From GYS-P2D sp964414425 (lineage in GTDB: Bacteria > Bacteroidota > Bacteroidia > Chitinophagales > Saprospiraceae), in the NCBI GenBank assembly GCA_964414425.1, contig CAYPWL010000011.1, positions 1-64,000 on the forward strand: DNA of 64,000 nucleotides, written 5' to 3'. This document shows, piece after piece, positions 35,701 to 44,958 of this stretch (within the stretch, counting starts at the first letter, position 1; the number at the start of each line of letters is the position of its first letter). The notes beneath the pieces are model-generated. The model saw only the letters and a program-made list of their open reading frames with translations. It did no database searches and had not been told where the DNA came from. Both the position numbers and the translations under genes were made by a program.

Positions 35701-38416
35701 AAGTGAAGAAGATCTATACTCCCTAACCTTAGTAGAAGATATCTGTACAGTTTCAGATACCATTTTAATCACTTTTGATACGCCAAGACAATTTGATCTC
35801 GGAAATGACACCACTCTGTGCCAAGGCGAAGAATTAAATCTTAGACTCGAAGGTCTGCCTACAAATATTACATTTGCGGCAAATTGGAGCACGGGCGAAT
35901 CAAATGTGGATAACATAACTGTAGATCAGGCAGATACGTACACTGTACAAGTCTTTCTTGAAGCATGTGTCACCTTTGATACGATCGAAGTAGATGTCTT
36001 AGAGCTACCCAGCTTCAGTTTGGGTCAAGATACCACGATCTGTGGAGATCAAAGTGTAACCCTCAGCGCACCGCCTAACGCAGCACAGGTGCTCTGGTCT
36101 ACGGGCAGCACCGATAGCTCAATAGATGTGAACCAGACAGATCTCTACTGGTTGGAGGTTAGCGAATCCTCTTGTAGTATAAGAGACACCATCAATGTAA
36201 ATGTGGATGATCCATTCGTTGTGAACATCGGAGCTGATACAACACTCTGTACGGGTGAGACCCTTGAGCTCATTGCTACAACTGATCTCAATGATCAAGT
36301 GCTATGGAGTACTGGAGACATGACTCCTACTCTATCTGTTAATACAATCGGTGATGTCAGTGTGCAAGTCACTCGAGGCGTATGCACGGCCAATGATACT
36401 ATTGATGTCTCCGTCATTGACGTAGATAATTTTTCTATAGGATCGGATACGACTCTCTGTGAGGGCGAGGCACTTACTTTAAATGCAGCCTTATCGAGTC
36501 AGGCAACCTATCTATGGCAGGATGGCAGTACAGATGAGACATTTGAAGTGGACTCCGCAGGAACATTTACCGTAACGGCCTCAATCCAACGGTGTGAGGC
36601 CACAGCATCATTGATAGTAGATTTTCAAAATGCGCCTGCATTGGACTTAGGTGTTGATACCACGATATGCTCACCTGATGTTATCGAACTGGATGCGGGC
36701 ATTGCAAGTGCTGCCTATATCTGGCAGGATGGAAGCACATCACAGACTCTTACGGCAGATCAGACCGATCTGTATATCGTTGAGGTAGATGACGGTATAT
36801 GCGTTGTGAGCGATAGCGTGTCCATCACGATTCAAGATCGACCTAATCTCATGATCGCTGCCGACGACTCAGGAGCTATATGTGAAGGTGATTCAATAAT
36901 CTTATCTGCTAACACTCCAGATGTGAGTTATGTGTGGCAGGACGGTACTACCGAAACACAATTCATCGCTGATGAAGAGGGGCTTTTTGTGGCAACTATG
37001 ACCTTAGAGGCTTGTGTAGTTGTGGACAGCTTTGACTTGATAGTCAATGCCAATCCTGATGCTACTCTACCCGCAGACACCTCTATATGTGAGGGAGACA
37101 CTTTTGTTATAACCTTACCGGATAATGGTGAAGATTTCGTCTGGACTGGTATCAACAGCATGAGCAATAGCGTCTCGCTTACCGAGGCAGGCCAATACTC
37201 CGTTCTGATTACAGATGCTAATGGCTGTCAGGATGAGGATTCCTTCGAACTGGCGACAAGAGAGACGCCAACATTTAGCCTGGGTGACGATCAGGTCATA
37301 TGTGATGGCGACTCCACAGTACTGTCTGTCAGCAGATCATTTCCCGATCTAACTTGGAGTGTTCCAAATATGGGCGATTTCCTCACGATAGAATTGGAAG
37401 ATATCTATTGGGCAGAGGCTGAGATCAACGGATGCGTGTTTAGAGATTCAGTGCTTGTTGAGGTACAAGAGCTGCCTATTGTCGATTTAGGCCCTGACAC
37501 CTCAGTCTGCCAAGGAGCGATGATAACGCTTGATGCCACGAATGAAGGAGCTACCTATCTGTGGAGTACAAATGAAACAACCCCAACAATTACCCCTGCT
37601 TTGACGGGCTCCGGGACTGCATTACAAGTTCAGGTAGATATCCGTGGATGTGTTACTATTGATGATATCAATATAAGCACAATGGAAACTCCACAGTTCT
37701 CCCTTAGAGAAGACGAAACGATCTGTGACAACGAAACCGTAACACTCGAAGTAGATAACCCTAATGGTCGCTGGGATATTGAGTGGAACACTGGAGAAAC
37801 CACAGATGAAATTGAAGTATCAGAAGGAGGAACATTTACGGCTACGGCTACAATCGATGGTTGTAGTAGTTCGGATGAGTTCGTTCTGGATGTTCAGCCA
37901 CTACCTGTATTTGATCTCGGCGATGATTTCAGTAAGTGTGAGGAACTAACTGCACAGCTCAGTGTCGATCGCAATGATGTAAGTGTTGTCTGGTCGGATG
38001 GCACCACAGGTAATCAGCTTATAGTGTCCCAACCTGGGACAATCTCCGCTATTGCAACAACCAGTTTGGGGTGCCAGTTCGAAGATGAAATTGAAGTGAG
38101 CAATCGAGAGTGTGTTGCATTTTCGATCTATGTACCAAATGCCTTCAGCCCCAATCAAGATGGCCGTAATGATCTATTTATCGCATCCGTACCCGAAGGG
38201 ATATTCTTGTCAGAGTACGAACTTCAGATATTTGATCGGTTCGGAGGTAAGGTATTTGAAACCTTTGATATCAATATAGGATGGGATGGCAGCGGATTAG
38301 GCTTCCAATCTCTTCAACCAGGGGTATACGCCTATGCGATTAGGGTTAGATATAGCGATGACTTTGAGCTTGATATAGAGGAGACCATGACCGGTACGCT
38401 CACGCTGGTGGAGTAA
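32714..38416 (+). CDS. Giant Ig-like-repeat protein with CHU_C (T9SS type B) C-terminal domain
   Basis: A 1900-residue exported protein starting with GTG and a signal peptide ending near LPAQ. Two N-terminal modules open with FWIGNNGNWNDAANWS (about residue 28) and LYWVGGTGEWFDNNNWS (about 296), a repeated theme of Bacteroidota adhesins. From about residue 665 to 1790 come sixteen Ig-like repeats of roughly 70-85 residues. Each is marked by a consensus FxLGxDTTxCxGE, then LWSTG, then a strand ending near a second Cys. The last 100 residues (YVPNAFSPNQDGRNDLF, IFDRFGGKVFET, GVYAYAI) are a gliding-motility-associated CHU_C domain, the T9SS type B signal. Likely a filamentous surface adhesin or motility-related protein. 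The stop is 1 bp from that of the next gene. Confidence 0.92.
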   Translation: MRIDRLYHIVTITSLLCLCIQLPAQDLFWIGNNGNWNDAANWSTTSGGAADANVPTIANDVIFDNNSGPCAIMNDAVARSILQDNGQEIRIEATLTISGAYTFVNGTIRNDGTIIAAAIISDGAIDRDFDSSDGTIRISAIAPEIGTFAFNSTNLTFDGIDSLIFQDAELSRLSTTGSLDNINYIEFTTDGEIFGDHEFDVLRVRNSKTLFLNNTSTQRILDEIVTNDPCNGYATISGFLNQPDLAGLFFSISNSRPEGFVFRRIRFETASGFGLDLRESIDAGENENVRTPANPDDRVLYWVGGTGEWFDNNNWSLTSGGPGGECVPTIQDDVIFDLNSFNTNTDVVSTLSSAFCNNFTYTAPENGITIDLPTIFVSNNLILENNFNWAIGFTILSGDREAGASRQQMVRTSGTQLENLRIYSERNIELLDDLNVQFDITISGFDPTVNFISNGHDITTGRFFAFNNQMGLDLRDSYILVTGSEIDTEQPLTISTSAITSVENTQWELSAQVTGLETNEGELGSVWFSDPSGLGRAIALTPLSSPNFRFSGDGEIFGDDYILDSLIFSPGNTYQIDPNNAIAVNSYFESLGDVCQPITFSSFESGTQEELIIPASATIDMSFTSISDIRATGGNAFDAGTGSVDVQGNSGWSFRDPNAQDVNRFLGEDQVICNDTEQIIFDLNFSDDDVDSVIWNGNELQISSPFTFELVTLGVRPSIIRNVRAEVFFTNGCSQSDTVNISFNEAISFDLGSDTTLCNGSIAQFNIPIDDAQYAWSTGEETQAIFAFDPDTYFVRVDSGACSFSDTIVVEAVDLSALRIGNDTTICDNGVLTLEAPSGFSGDILWSDNSTGNSITASQSGIFWAEFSEGNCMFRDSVEVIFDNAFDVNLGNDTTLCNGASLTLNTGLNAGNILWSTGETTPSISITDTDTYTVTVQMGSCVATDTIVIQQVFLDSINLGRDTTFCMGEVPELSVPTNFNGDFIWSTGSTDRTISVSEEDLYSLTLVEDICTVSDTILITFDTPRQFDLGNDTTLCQGEELNLRLEGLPTNITFAANWSTGESNVDNITVDQADTYTVQVFLEACVTFDTIEVDVLELPSFSLGQDTTICGDQSVTLSAPPNAAQVLWSTGSTDSSIDVNQTDLYWLEVSESSCSIRDTINVNVDDPFVVNIGADTTLCTGETLELIATTDLNDQVLWSTGDMTPTLSVNTIGDVSVQVTRGVCTANDTIDVSVIDVDNFSIGSDTTLCEGEALTLNAALSSQATYLWQDGSTDETFEVDSAGTFTVTASIQRCEATASLIVDFQNAPALDLGVDTTICSPDVIELDAGIASAAYIWQDGSTSQTLTADQTDLYIVEVDDGICVVSDSVSITIQDRPNLMIAADDSGAICEGDSIILSANTPDVSYVWQDGTTETQFIADEEGLFVATMTLEACVVVDSFDLIVNANPDATLPADTSICEGDTFVITLPDNGEDFVWTGINSMSNSVSLTEAGQYSVLITDANGCQDEDSFELATRETPTFSLGDDQVICDGDSTVLSVSRSFPDLTWSVPNMGDFLTIELEDIYWAEAEINGCVFRDSVLVEVQELPIVDLGPDTSVCQGAMITLDATNEGATYLWSTNETTPTITPALTGSGTALQVQVDIRGCVTIDDINISTMETPQFSLREDETICDNETVTLEVDNPNGRWDIEWNTGETTDEIEVSEGGTFTATATIDGCSSSDEFVLDVQPLPVFDLGDDFSKCEELTAQLSVDRNDVSVVWSDGTTGNQLIVSQPGTISAIATTSLGCQFEDEIEVSNRECVAFSIYVPNAFSPNQDGRNDLFIASVPEGIFLSEYELQIFDRFGGKVFETFDINIGWDGSGLGFQSLQPGVYAYAIRVRYSDDFELDIEETMTGTLTLVE

Positions 38417-38417
38417 G

Positions 38418-38864
38418 TCATAATACATCCTTGATGGTAATCGCTTTACCGTTCACAGATACTTCATCATCTTTAGTCTTCCCTTCCATGATCTTATACA
38501 AGGGAGCATCAGTGGAGATGGCAAAGATTTGCTTCCCATCGCACTGTATCTTACCAACAGGTACAGCAACATAGATGATATTTTTATCTGTAACTACCAC
38601 AGAGCCTAACTGTATAGAATCGTGCTGACTTACTTCTATTAGTTTGAGAGACGCATCATAGCTATTCCATAGATCGAGTTGTCCAAGCTTTTTATCCTTT
38701 TCTTGTTGTAGCATAACTCGTGACGTTTCATACTTATCCCCGGCGCTACTCTTGGTTTCATTAGCAGCTGAGTCGTCGATCAGTTTGATACTGTGTGTTA
38801 ACTTTTGGATTTTATCAGCTATGACTCCCTGCAAGACTTCGTTGATTTTCTTTTTGTCCATCAT
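38418..38864 (-). CDS. GreA/GreB-like small protein (often mislabelled 3-oxoacyl-ACP synthase)
   Basis: A 148-residue cytoplasmic protein. The N-terminal coiled coil carries SSAGDKYETSRVMLQQE, the signature of a Bacteroidota family related to Gre factors. The C-terminal domain (GSVVVTD, YVAVPVG, FAISTDAPLYKIMEGK) resembles the FKBP-like GreA/Rnk fold that docks on RNA polymerase. Database entries for this family often carry the wrong name 3-oxoacyl-ACP synthase; no thiolase motif exists. A role as an RNA-polymerase secondary-channel factor is inferred. Confidence 0.75.
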   Translation of the reverse strand: MMDKKKINEVLQGVIADKIQKLTHSIKLIDDSAANETKSSAGDKYETSRVMLQQEKDKKLGQLDLWNSYDASLKLIEVSQHDSIQLGSVVVTDKNIIYVAVPVGKIQCDGKQIFAISTDAPLYKIMEGKTKDDEVSVNGKAITIKDVL

Positions 38865-38996
38865 GGTTGATCAGTCATCTGAATTGAATATTTATGAGAA
38901 TCATTATCAGTCATCAATGTCTACAAAAATCATCCTAATGAAATATATTGGTGCTACTAATTGTTGAGAGTTAAGTCTAAATAAAAAAGATCAGCT

Positions 38997-40442
38997 ATGA
39001 AGACCAATGTATTGATTACCATATGTGCGGCAGTTATGATGATATATTCATGCTCACCTAAGGTGATAGAGCCCGTGGTCCAAGAGCCAACTCGGCAAGT
39101 GGTGCAGCAACCGGTCCTTGAGTCACGTACCGATTGTGTCACGCTCAATGATCTCGAACCTACTCTACAAAGCACTACAGAGGATGCCTATGTGATCTAT
39201 CGTGATCGAATTAGATTTGAAGATTGGGATGGTGCTCGAGCATACTGGAAACAAGCTTATTACACAGCACCTGGTGCCAATGGTAGAGTGACCTATCATT
39301 TTGATGACGGCATCAAAATATATGACCACTACTTCAAGCAGGCAACTGATCAAGGTGTACAAGAGGCTCTGGTCGATACTATACTCAGCATCTATGACAA
39401 GCGACTGGAATGCTTCGAAGATGACGGAACGATACTGGCACGTAAAGCCTATAACTCTTATTACAGTTACCGCAACTTCGTCGATGACAACGATATTTTT
39501 GTCGGCTTTAATGAAGTCATGAACCAAAAGGGTAAAGAGGCAGATTACTTCATCATCAATCCATTTTCCAGAATGCTCTACGATAGAGTACTGGATAAAG
39601 ACATCGAAGTTGAAATAGCAGATAACATAGCTTACGAGATTTTTGATGCGATAGACTATGGCCTCGAGACTTGCGAAGAAGAGTACTGCGATGCTTGGGA
39701 CGTAATCAACGAGTACAGTCCAAGCTTGCTCTCTGGTTTAGAGGGCATCAGAGGATTCTACAATTGTGATTACTATATGGATCGATATTTTGATCAGTAT
39801 CTACAGGATAGTACCGATTGTGACAATGTCACCGAAGTATACCTTAAAATGGTCTGGGCACAGTGTAATCCTAATGACCCAAGAGTACAACGCCTGAAGG
39901 CAGCCAAGGATAAAGAGTGCTATGTTGCTCCACCGCCACCAGGACCATTGAAGTTGGCATACAATGCTCTGAACGAGGGACGGTTTGAGGAATCAATTGA
40001 ATATTATGAACAGTATATTTCTGAGACCGATGACCCCATCAAGAAAGCTGAAAAGCAGTTATTGATATCTAAGATATACTATGCTCACATCAAGAATTTT
40101 ACTGCTTCCAGATCGTACGCTCGCCAAGCTGCTAAGAACAATCCTAACTGGGGCGAGCCCTATATCCTGATTGGAAAATTATATGCTTCATCTGGACCGC
40201 TGTGCGGGTCAGGGCGAGGATGGAATAGTCAGATCGTAACATGGCCTGCAATTGATCAGTTTGAAAAAGCCAAAAGAGTAGATCCATCTGTAGCTGCAGA
40301 GGCTAATAAGTGGATCAATCAATATACCAAGTACATGCCGACTACTGGGGACATCTTCCAGAGGGGGCTAAAAGAAGGAAACAGCTTTAAGGTTGAATGT
40401 TGGATACAAGAAACAACTACGATCAGAGGGGTTAAGGGCTAA
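38997..40442 (+). CDS. TPR-containing lipoprotein
   Basis: A 481-residue lipoprotein with signal AAVMMIYSCS (lipobox YSC). The body is helical with TPR-like repeats: one set near residues 60-170 (WDGARAYWKQAYYTAPGA) and a clear set near 320-420 (ALNEGRFEESIEYYEQYI, NFTASRSYARQAAKNNPNWGEPYILIGKLY, in two helices). Several Cys occur in the middle region, some paired (CEEEYCD). Related Bacteroidota proteins are envelope lipoproteins of unknown function. It stands alone, with convergent neighbours. Confidence 0.78.
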   Translation: MKTNVLITICAAVMMIYSCSPKVIEPVVQEPTRQVVQQPVLESRTDCVTLNDLEPTLQSTTEDAYVIYRDRIRFEDWDGARAYWKQAYYTAPGANGRVTYHFDDGIKIYDHYFKQATDQGVQEALVDTILSIYDKRLECFEDDGTILARKAYNSYYSYRNFVDDNDIFVGFNEVMNQKGKEADYFIINPFSRMLYDRVLDKDIEVEIADNIAYEIFDAIDYGLETCEEEYCDAWDVINEYSPSLLSGLEGIRGFYNCDYYMDRYFDQYLQDSTDCDNVTEVYLKMVWAQCNPNDPRVQRLKAAKDKECYVAPPPPGPLKLAYNALNEGRFEESIEYYEQYISETDDPIKKAEKQLLISKIYYAHIKNFTASRSYARQAAKNNPNWGEPYILIGKLYASSGPLCGSGRGWNSQIVTWPAIDQFEKAKRVDPSVAAEANKWINQYTKYMPTTGDIFQRGLKEGNSFKVECWIQETTTIRGVKG

Positions 40443-40546
40443 CTTTCGATCAGGCAATATTTAGATCATATCAGCGACTAAGACGAGACTTACTTATGTA
40501 GTATGGAAATTAGCTTGGTTTGGACGGTCAGTTATTGTCCAAATCC

Positions 40547-41065
40547 TTACAGCACTTGCAACTCCTGTAGTAGTTGATCAGGCTTTTTATAGCCCGCGCT
40601 CGCCTTAATTGTGTTGAGTTCACTATCGAGATATACCATAGTAGGATAGGCCATCCTCCCACTCATCAGTTTTAAGGCCAACTTATTAGCGCCTCTTCTA
40701 CCTGCGTTGATCCACTCATATGTCTCGCCTTGGAACGAAACTGGCTCTCTACGCTCGGCATTAAACTTAACCATGACGAAGTTATCATTGAGATAATCCA
40801 CAACAGCTGGATCAGTAAAGGTCTTCTTGTCCATAACCTTACACCATCCACACCATGAGGTGTACATGTCGATCATGACCTTCTTATCCCCAAGATCCAT
40901 CTGGTCTAAGTCATCAATCTTATACCACGACAAACCAGCTTCTGTAACCTCTTTAGGTTCAACACCTATACCCTTTGAGGGTCCTTCTTTGCACGAGGTG
41001 ATTAAAGAGAGAAAACTTATTGCGAGGATAAATTGCAAAAACTTCATTGGAGATAATTTCTTCAA
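40547..41065 (-). CDS. Thioredoxin-like lipoprotein (DUF255/Thioredoxin_7 type)
   Basis: Envelope-located thioredoxin-fold protein, 172 aa. The signal peptide ends in the lipobox LITSC. The active site is SWCGWCKVM (CGWC) after MIDMYTSW, with the cis-proline in RMAYPTMVYLD. This type often reduces or maintains periplasmic disulfides. An in-frame ATG six residues in would shorten the signal peptide. It is transcribed toward dnaA's end in the same direction. Confidence 0.87.
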   Translation of the reverse strand: MKKLSPMKFLQFILAISFLSLITSCKEGPSKGIGVEPKEVTEAGLSWYKIDDLDQMDLGDKKVMIDMYTSWCGWCKVMDKKTFTDPAVVDYLNDNFVMVKFNAERREPVSFQGETYEWINAGRRGANKLALKLMSGRMAYPTMVYLDSELNTIKASAGYKKPDQLLQELQVL

Positions 41066-41180
41066 AATTACTATTTCTCACAGTTGGAAAATAGCCCCAA
41101 GCCCTAATGCCGCTCGGATTAAGAGTTAATTAACCAAAGAAAACCAATATGCGCTTAAAATTTGCTGTGATCTACGACCC

Positions 41181-42578
41181 TTAGTACCCGTTAGATATCG
41201 TCATCTGAACCTTTTTTTCGAGTTCTGACACCGTATCCTTGAATAAAGTATCCGTATCCATCAAATCTTGAACAGTTCGACAGGAGTATATCACGGTACT
41301 ATGGTCACGTCCACCAAATTGATCACCGATGGTCTTTAATGAATTGGTGGTGTGATTCTTAGCGAGATACATAGAAAGCTGTCTCGCAATCACGACCTCT
41401 CTTTTTCTTGTTTTGCCTTGAAGCTTATCAAGAGGAATCTTGAAATGTTCTGCGACAAGGTTCTTTATGTTTTCTACAGTAATCTCCTTTCCAACATCAC
41501 TGACAAAACTCTCAACCACCTGCTTGGCAAGGATAACATCAACCTCCTTATTATTGAGCGTTGACTGTGCAACAAGTGATATTAAGACACCTTCGAGTTC
41601 TCGGACATTGTTCTTGACATTGTAACTGATGAACTCCATGACATCGCTCGGTATCTCAGCCCCCTCTATCTCAATCTTGGCAAGAAGTATAGCCATACGT
41701 GTCTCAAAATCCGGCGTCTGCAAGTCAGCAGATAGACCCCACTTGAATCGACTAATCAATCGATCTTGTATCCCCTCTAAAAGTTTAGGTGGACGATCAG
41801 AGGTGAGTATAATTTGCTTACCGAGTTGGTGCAGTTCATTAAAGATATTGAAGAATATCTCCTGTGTCTTTGCCTTTCCACTGAGAAACTGGATATCATC
41901 GACGATCAACAAATCAATGGTCTGATAGAAGTTTACAAGATCGCTGATCGAGCCTTTTCGGATCGACTCTATGATCTGGTTAGTGAATCTCTCTGTACTG
42001 ATATATAATATCGACTTATTAGGAAATCTTCTACAGACTTCATTTCCGATGGCGTGAGCCAAGTGGGTCTTACCCAATCCCACATCCCCATATACCACAA
42101 GCGGGTTAAATGCCGTCCCACCAGGGTTCTTAGCTATCGCTAATCCTGCTGATCTGGCAAGCTTATTACAGTCACCTTCTACAAAGTTGTCAAAAGTGTA
42201 CTTAGCATTAAGTTGAGGGTCAACCTTAACTTTTTTAATTCCTGGTATTACGAATGGATTTCTAATTGCCTCTGTCGAGTGAAACTTAGACTGTGTATCA
42301 GCAACATGAAACGATGTATTACTATGATCTTCTACCACAATCTGATACTCTAATCTACCCTCATCACCGAGTTCCTTTCTGATTGTCTTTTTGAGGAGAC
42401 CTACGTAGTTCTCTTCCAGCCACTCGTAAAAGAAATTATTGGGGACCTGGATCGTGAGCGAGTTTTTTTCAATGCGCACTGGTCGTATGGGTTCAAACCA
42501 TGTTTTAAAGCTTTGTGGGTTTATACTTTTCTTTATGGTAGAGAGACAATTGTCCCATACTGACACGTGGTCTTTCAT
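41181..42578 (-). CDS. dnaA: Chromosomal replication initiator protein DnaA
   Basis: Initiator ATPase of 465 aa that binds and opens oriC. Domain I is NPQSFKTWFEPIRPV; the AAA+ module has Walker A GDVGLGKTH, Walker B LLIVDDIQFL and the arginine-finger region DRLISRFKWGL; domain IV carries the DnaA signature GGRDHSTVIYSC that contacts DnaA boxes. Length is typical. It is monocistronic, with 384 bp of non-coding DNA upstream. Confidence 0.97.
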   Translation of the reverse strand: MKDHVSVWDNCLSTIKKSINPQSFKTWFEPIRPVRIEKNSLTIQVPNNFFYEWLEENYVGLLKKTIRKELGDEGRLEYQIVVEDHSNTSFHVADTQSKFHSTEAIRNPFVIPGIKKVKVDPQLNAKYTFDNFVEGDCNKLARSAGLAIAKNPGGTAFNPLVVYGDVGLGKTHLAHAIGNEVCRRFPNKSILYISTERFTNQIIESIRKGSISDLVNFYQTIDLLIVDDIQFLSGKAKTQEIFFNIFNELHQLGKQIILTSDRPPKLLEGIQDRLISRFKWGLSADLQTPDFETRMAILLAKIEIEGAEIPSDVMEFISYNVKNNVRELEGVLISLVAQSTLNNKEVDVILAKQVVESFVSDVGKEITVENIKNLVAEHFKIPLDKLQGKTRKREVVIARQLSMYLAKNHTTNSLKTIGDQFGGRDHSTVIYSCRTVQDLMDTDTLFKDTVSELEKKVQMTISNGY

Positions 42579-42962
42579 GTGTTAAGCGGTTCTTCTAATC
42601 AATAAATGTTTTGGGTTAACAGTTCCCACTAACGCCTTTTTCAAGTGGCGTTTTTCGCTCGATTCGCTGGTACAAATATGACTATTTAAAAATGATGTTA
42701 TGTTAAAAATTCTAAACTTTGAAGCTATTTAGACAAACCAAAAATTATTTCTTATTCTACTTAATATCAGTTTCGTATATATTGATTTTTTTTAGATAAC
42801 TAAAATTATCATGTGATGATGAGAATCTTTTGGAAATAATTATTAAGACTCTTTTCATACCTATATAGCGTGCATCTTATCCCTCAGAGAGGCACACCCG
42901 CAAGCGTGATAATGATCACAGTTGAACTTATTGAATATTATGAAAACTGGCGGTCTTTGTTG
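42579..42962. other. 384-bp non-coding region upstream of dnaA
   Basis: Contains the dnaA promoter and leader. A hairpin AACGCC/GGCGTT (about 42628-42655) lies close to the dnaA start and could also stop antisense transcripts because T residues follow on the forward strand. The rest is AT-rich. I found no exact TTATCCACA box and no cluster of near matches, so there is no support for oriC here. Confidence 0.5.
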
Positions 42963-43397
42963 CTATTTAGCAAAGAGTTGAGAGATATCTTTAAATGCTT
43001 TGAATTCTAAAGCATTGCCGCAAGGATCTAAAAAAAACATGGTCCCCTGCTCACCAACCTCTCCTTGGAAGCGAATGTATGGTTCTATAACGAATTGAAC
43101 GTTGTGCGATCGTAGTCTCTCAGCGAGGGCTTCCCACTCTACCCATGGCAGCACAACACCATAATGTGGCACTGGCACATTATGACCATCTACATCATTA
43201 GTATGATCTGGCGTATGGTCCGACTTAGGTTTGTAGTGAATTACAAACTGATGACCGTACAAATTAAAGTCTATCCACTGTTCTGTAGAGCGCCCTTCTG
43301 CGCACATGAGTATATCTCGGTAAAATGTTCTTGCTAATTGTACGTCATGTACGGGAATAGCAACATGAAAAGGTCTGAAATGATTTGATTCTGCCAT
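42963..43397 (-). CDS. VOC superfamily (glyoxalase/bleomycin resistance-like) protein
   Basis: A 144-residue protein of two beta-alpha-beta-beta-beta units. Visible metal-ligand positions are PFHVAIPV (His), QFVIHYK and the final Glu in DPCGNALEFKAF. FYRDILMC and FFLDPCGN are standard VOC motifs. Related proteins are dioxygenase- or lyase-like with unknown substrates. It stands alone upstream of the dnaA leader region. Confidence 0.87.
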   Translation of the reverse strand: MAESNHFRPFHVAIPVHDVQLARTFYRDILMCAEGRSTEQWIDFNLYGHQFVIHYKPKSDHTPDHTNDVDGHNVPVPHYGVVLPWVEWEALAERLRSHNVQFVIEPYIRFQGEVGEQGTMFFLDPCGNALEFKAFKDISQLFAK

Positions 43398-43622
43398 CGA
43401 ACTAATTAACTATACAGCATACTTTTATATAGCTGAGGTGGATGTGTATATGGCATTATGCTCTACACTTGACACAACTCCTATATTAATACTGATATAA
43501 TATTAATCATAATTTGCTACATAGATGTCCTTTATGACCTGCAAATCAATTCCGATCAAACGATCTTTAAAATAATTCTATCTAAAAAGGGAAAAGTAAA
43601 ATTCTATTCGATAGCCATTATT

Positions 43623-43880
43623 TTATTGTGCAACAGTATCAGTCAGGTAGTGCTTGTAAAAGAACAAGACTGTCAATGAACCAATTACTGCTAATCCTCC
43701 GCTTGCAAGTACTTGATTGAAACCCATAATCGAAGCCGCAAAGCCGCCGAAAATAGCTCCAACAATAGCAATTACAAATGCGAAGACTGCATTACTTAAT
43801 TCCATCTTTGGGATGAGTCTGCTAGCAATGATGCCTAATAGCATACCTAATCCAAGCCAAACTAAAAGTGTCATAATCAA
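43623..43880 (-). CDS. GlsB/YeaQ/YmgE-type small membrane protein
   Basis: An 85-residue protein with three membrane helices, of the transglycosylase-associated (GlsB/YeaQ/YmgE) family linked to general stress. It has GMLLGIIASRLIPK at the first helix and AIVGAIFGGFAAS at the second. It is monocistronic, between the VOC gene and the YihY gene. Confidence 0.75.
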   Translation of the reverse strand: MIMTLLVWLGLGMLLGIIASRLIPKMELSNAVFAFVIAIVGAIFGGFAASIMGFNQVLASGGLAVIGSLTVLFFYKHYLTDTVAQ

Positions 43881-43983
43881 TGATTTTTACTGAATATAAT
43901 GAAAAAATGCCTAAAACGTTCGAAATATACTCTTGAACAGGCAATAAAGACGAAAATGTCGCTCTTGAATGGACTTTTGTAAG

Positions 43984-44958
43984 TCATTTTACAGATTCAC
44001 TGGCAGACGAAGTGATTTCGTCGTTGAAGAGTCTGTCGCGGTTTACGATGATACTCGTATTAAGTTCAAATCCTGCTAATACTATGAAGGCATTTAGCTG
44101 AAGCCAAATGAGTAATACGATAAGTGCACTTACCGTGCCATAAATCTCATTATAACGATCAAAATTATTAATGAAATACGAAAATCCTACACTAAAAGAG
44201 ATAGACAAAAGCGTGGCGAGAGTTGCTCCTATGTTAATCCACCTCAGCGGACGATACGTCGATGGGCCATATCTGTAGATCAAGGTAATAACCGCATAGA
44301 ACAGAACAACGATCATAACCCACTTCAACAAACTTATCAATAGACTGGTAGAGTTAGCAAGATCAAATACGTCTGCCACCAAGCCCAAGACCTGTCCACC
44401 TAAAACAATCAATACCAAAGAGGCAAAAACCATAGCCGCAAATAAAATGGTCAAGAGGACCGCTATCAATCGTTTCTTAAGATAACCTCGGCTCTTAAAG
44501 CTTTGATCATAACTCTTATCAAAACCGTACATCAAAGTCAACATACCCGAGGATGCAAAAAACAACGATAACAAAAACCCAGTCCCTTGCAATCCAAAGC
44601 TGCCTTCAGTTCTAATATCTGAGACAATCCCTAATAGATATTGCTTAGCAGAAGATGGAAACACACCATCCATAGATGCTTCAAATTGAACAATGGCTGT
44701 CTCAGCAAGGGGCGTATACGATAATAGCGGTAATACAAAAATGATAAAAGGGAATATGCTCAAGAAAAAACTAAACGCTACCGAATTAGCTCTGGTAGGT
44801 AGATTATCTTTCTGCAATTCCTCAGCTATGAAGATTACAATGTTGTACAACGGGACTCGATCACAACCTGGTAAGACAAACTGCTTGGACCAAGTGATGA
44901 TATCATCAATACGGAGGACGCTATCTATCTTATCTCGAAGATTGGGTGTATCCGCCAT
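43984..44958 (-). CDS. YihY/BrkB family inner-membrane protein
   Basis: A 324-residue integral membrane protein with six helices. The family pattern NSVAFSFFLSIFPFIIF, GLLLSLFFAS-like segments, YRYGPST and WLQLNAFIVLAGFELN are all present. It was once called RNase BN, which is not correct. Its ATG lies directly against the stop of the upstream thioesterase, so the two are in one operon with the arginine deiminase gene. The transported or bound molecule is unknown. Confidence 0.9.
   Translation of the reverse strand: MADTPNLRDKIDSVLRIDDIITWSKQFVLPGCDRVPLYNIVIFIAEELQKDNLPTRANSVAFSFFLSIFPFIIFVLPLLSYTPLAETAIVQFEASMDGVFPSSAKQYLLGIVSDIRTEGSFGLQGTGFLLSLFFASSGMLTLMYGFDKSYDQSFKSRGYLKKRLIAVLLTILFAAMVFASLVLIVLGGQVLGLVADVFDLANSTSLLISLLKWVMIVVLFYAVITLIYRYGPSTYRPLRWINIGATLATLLSISFSVGFSYFINNFDRYNEIYGTVSALIVLLIWLQLNAFIVLAGFELNTSIIVNRDRLFNDEITSSASESVK

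Noticed and set aside
34498..37167. Reverse-strand frames inside the CHU_C gene
   Set aside because: Repeated Ser/Val-rich products track the Ig-like repeats of the opposite strand and have no independent features.
39165..39527. Reverse-strand 120-codon frame in the TPR lipoprotein gene
   Set aside because: Lies wholly inside a gene with a signal peptide and TPR units; no start context or family similarity.
42579..42962. oriC next to dnaA
   Set aside because: No exact DnaA box TTATCCACA and no cluster of close variants was seen on either strand; AT-richness alone is not enough.
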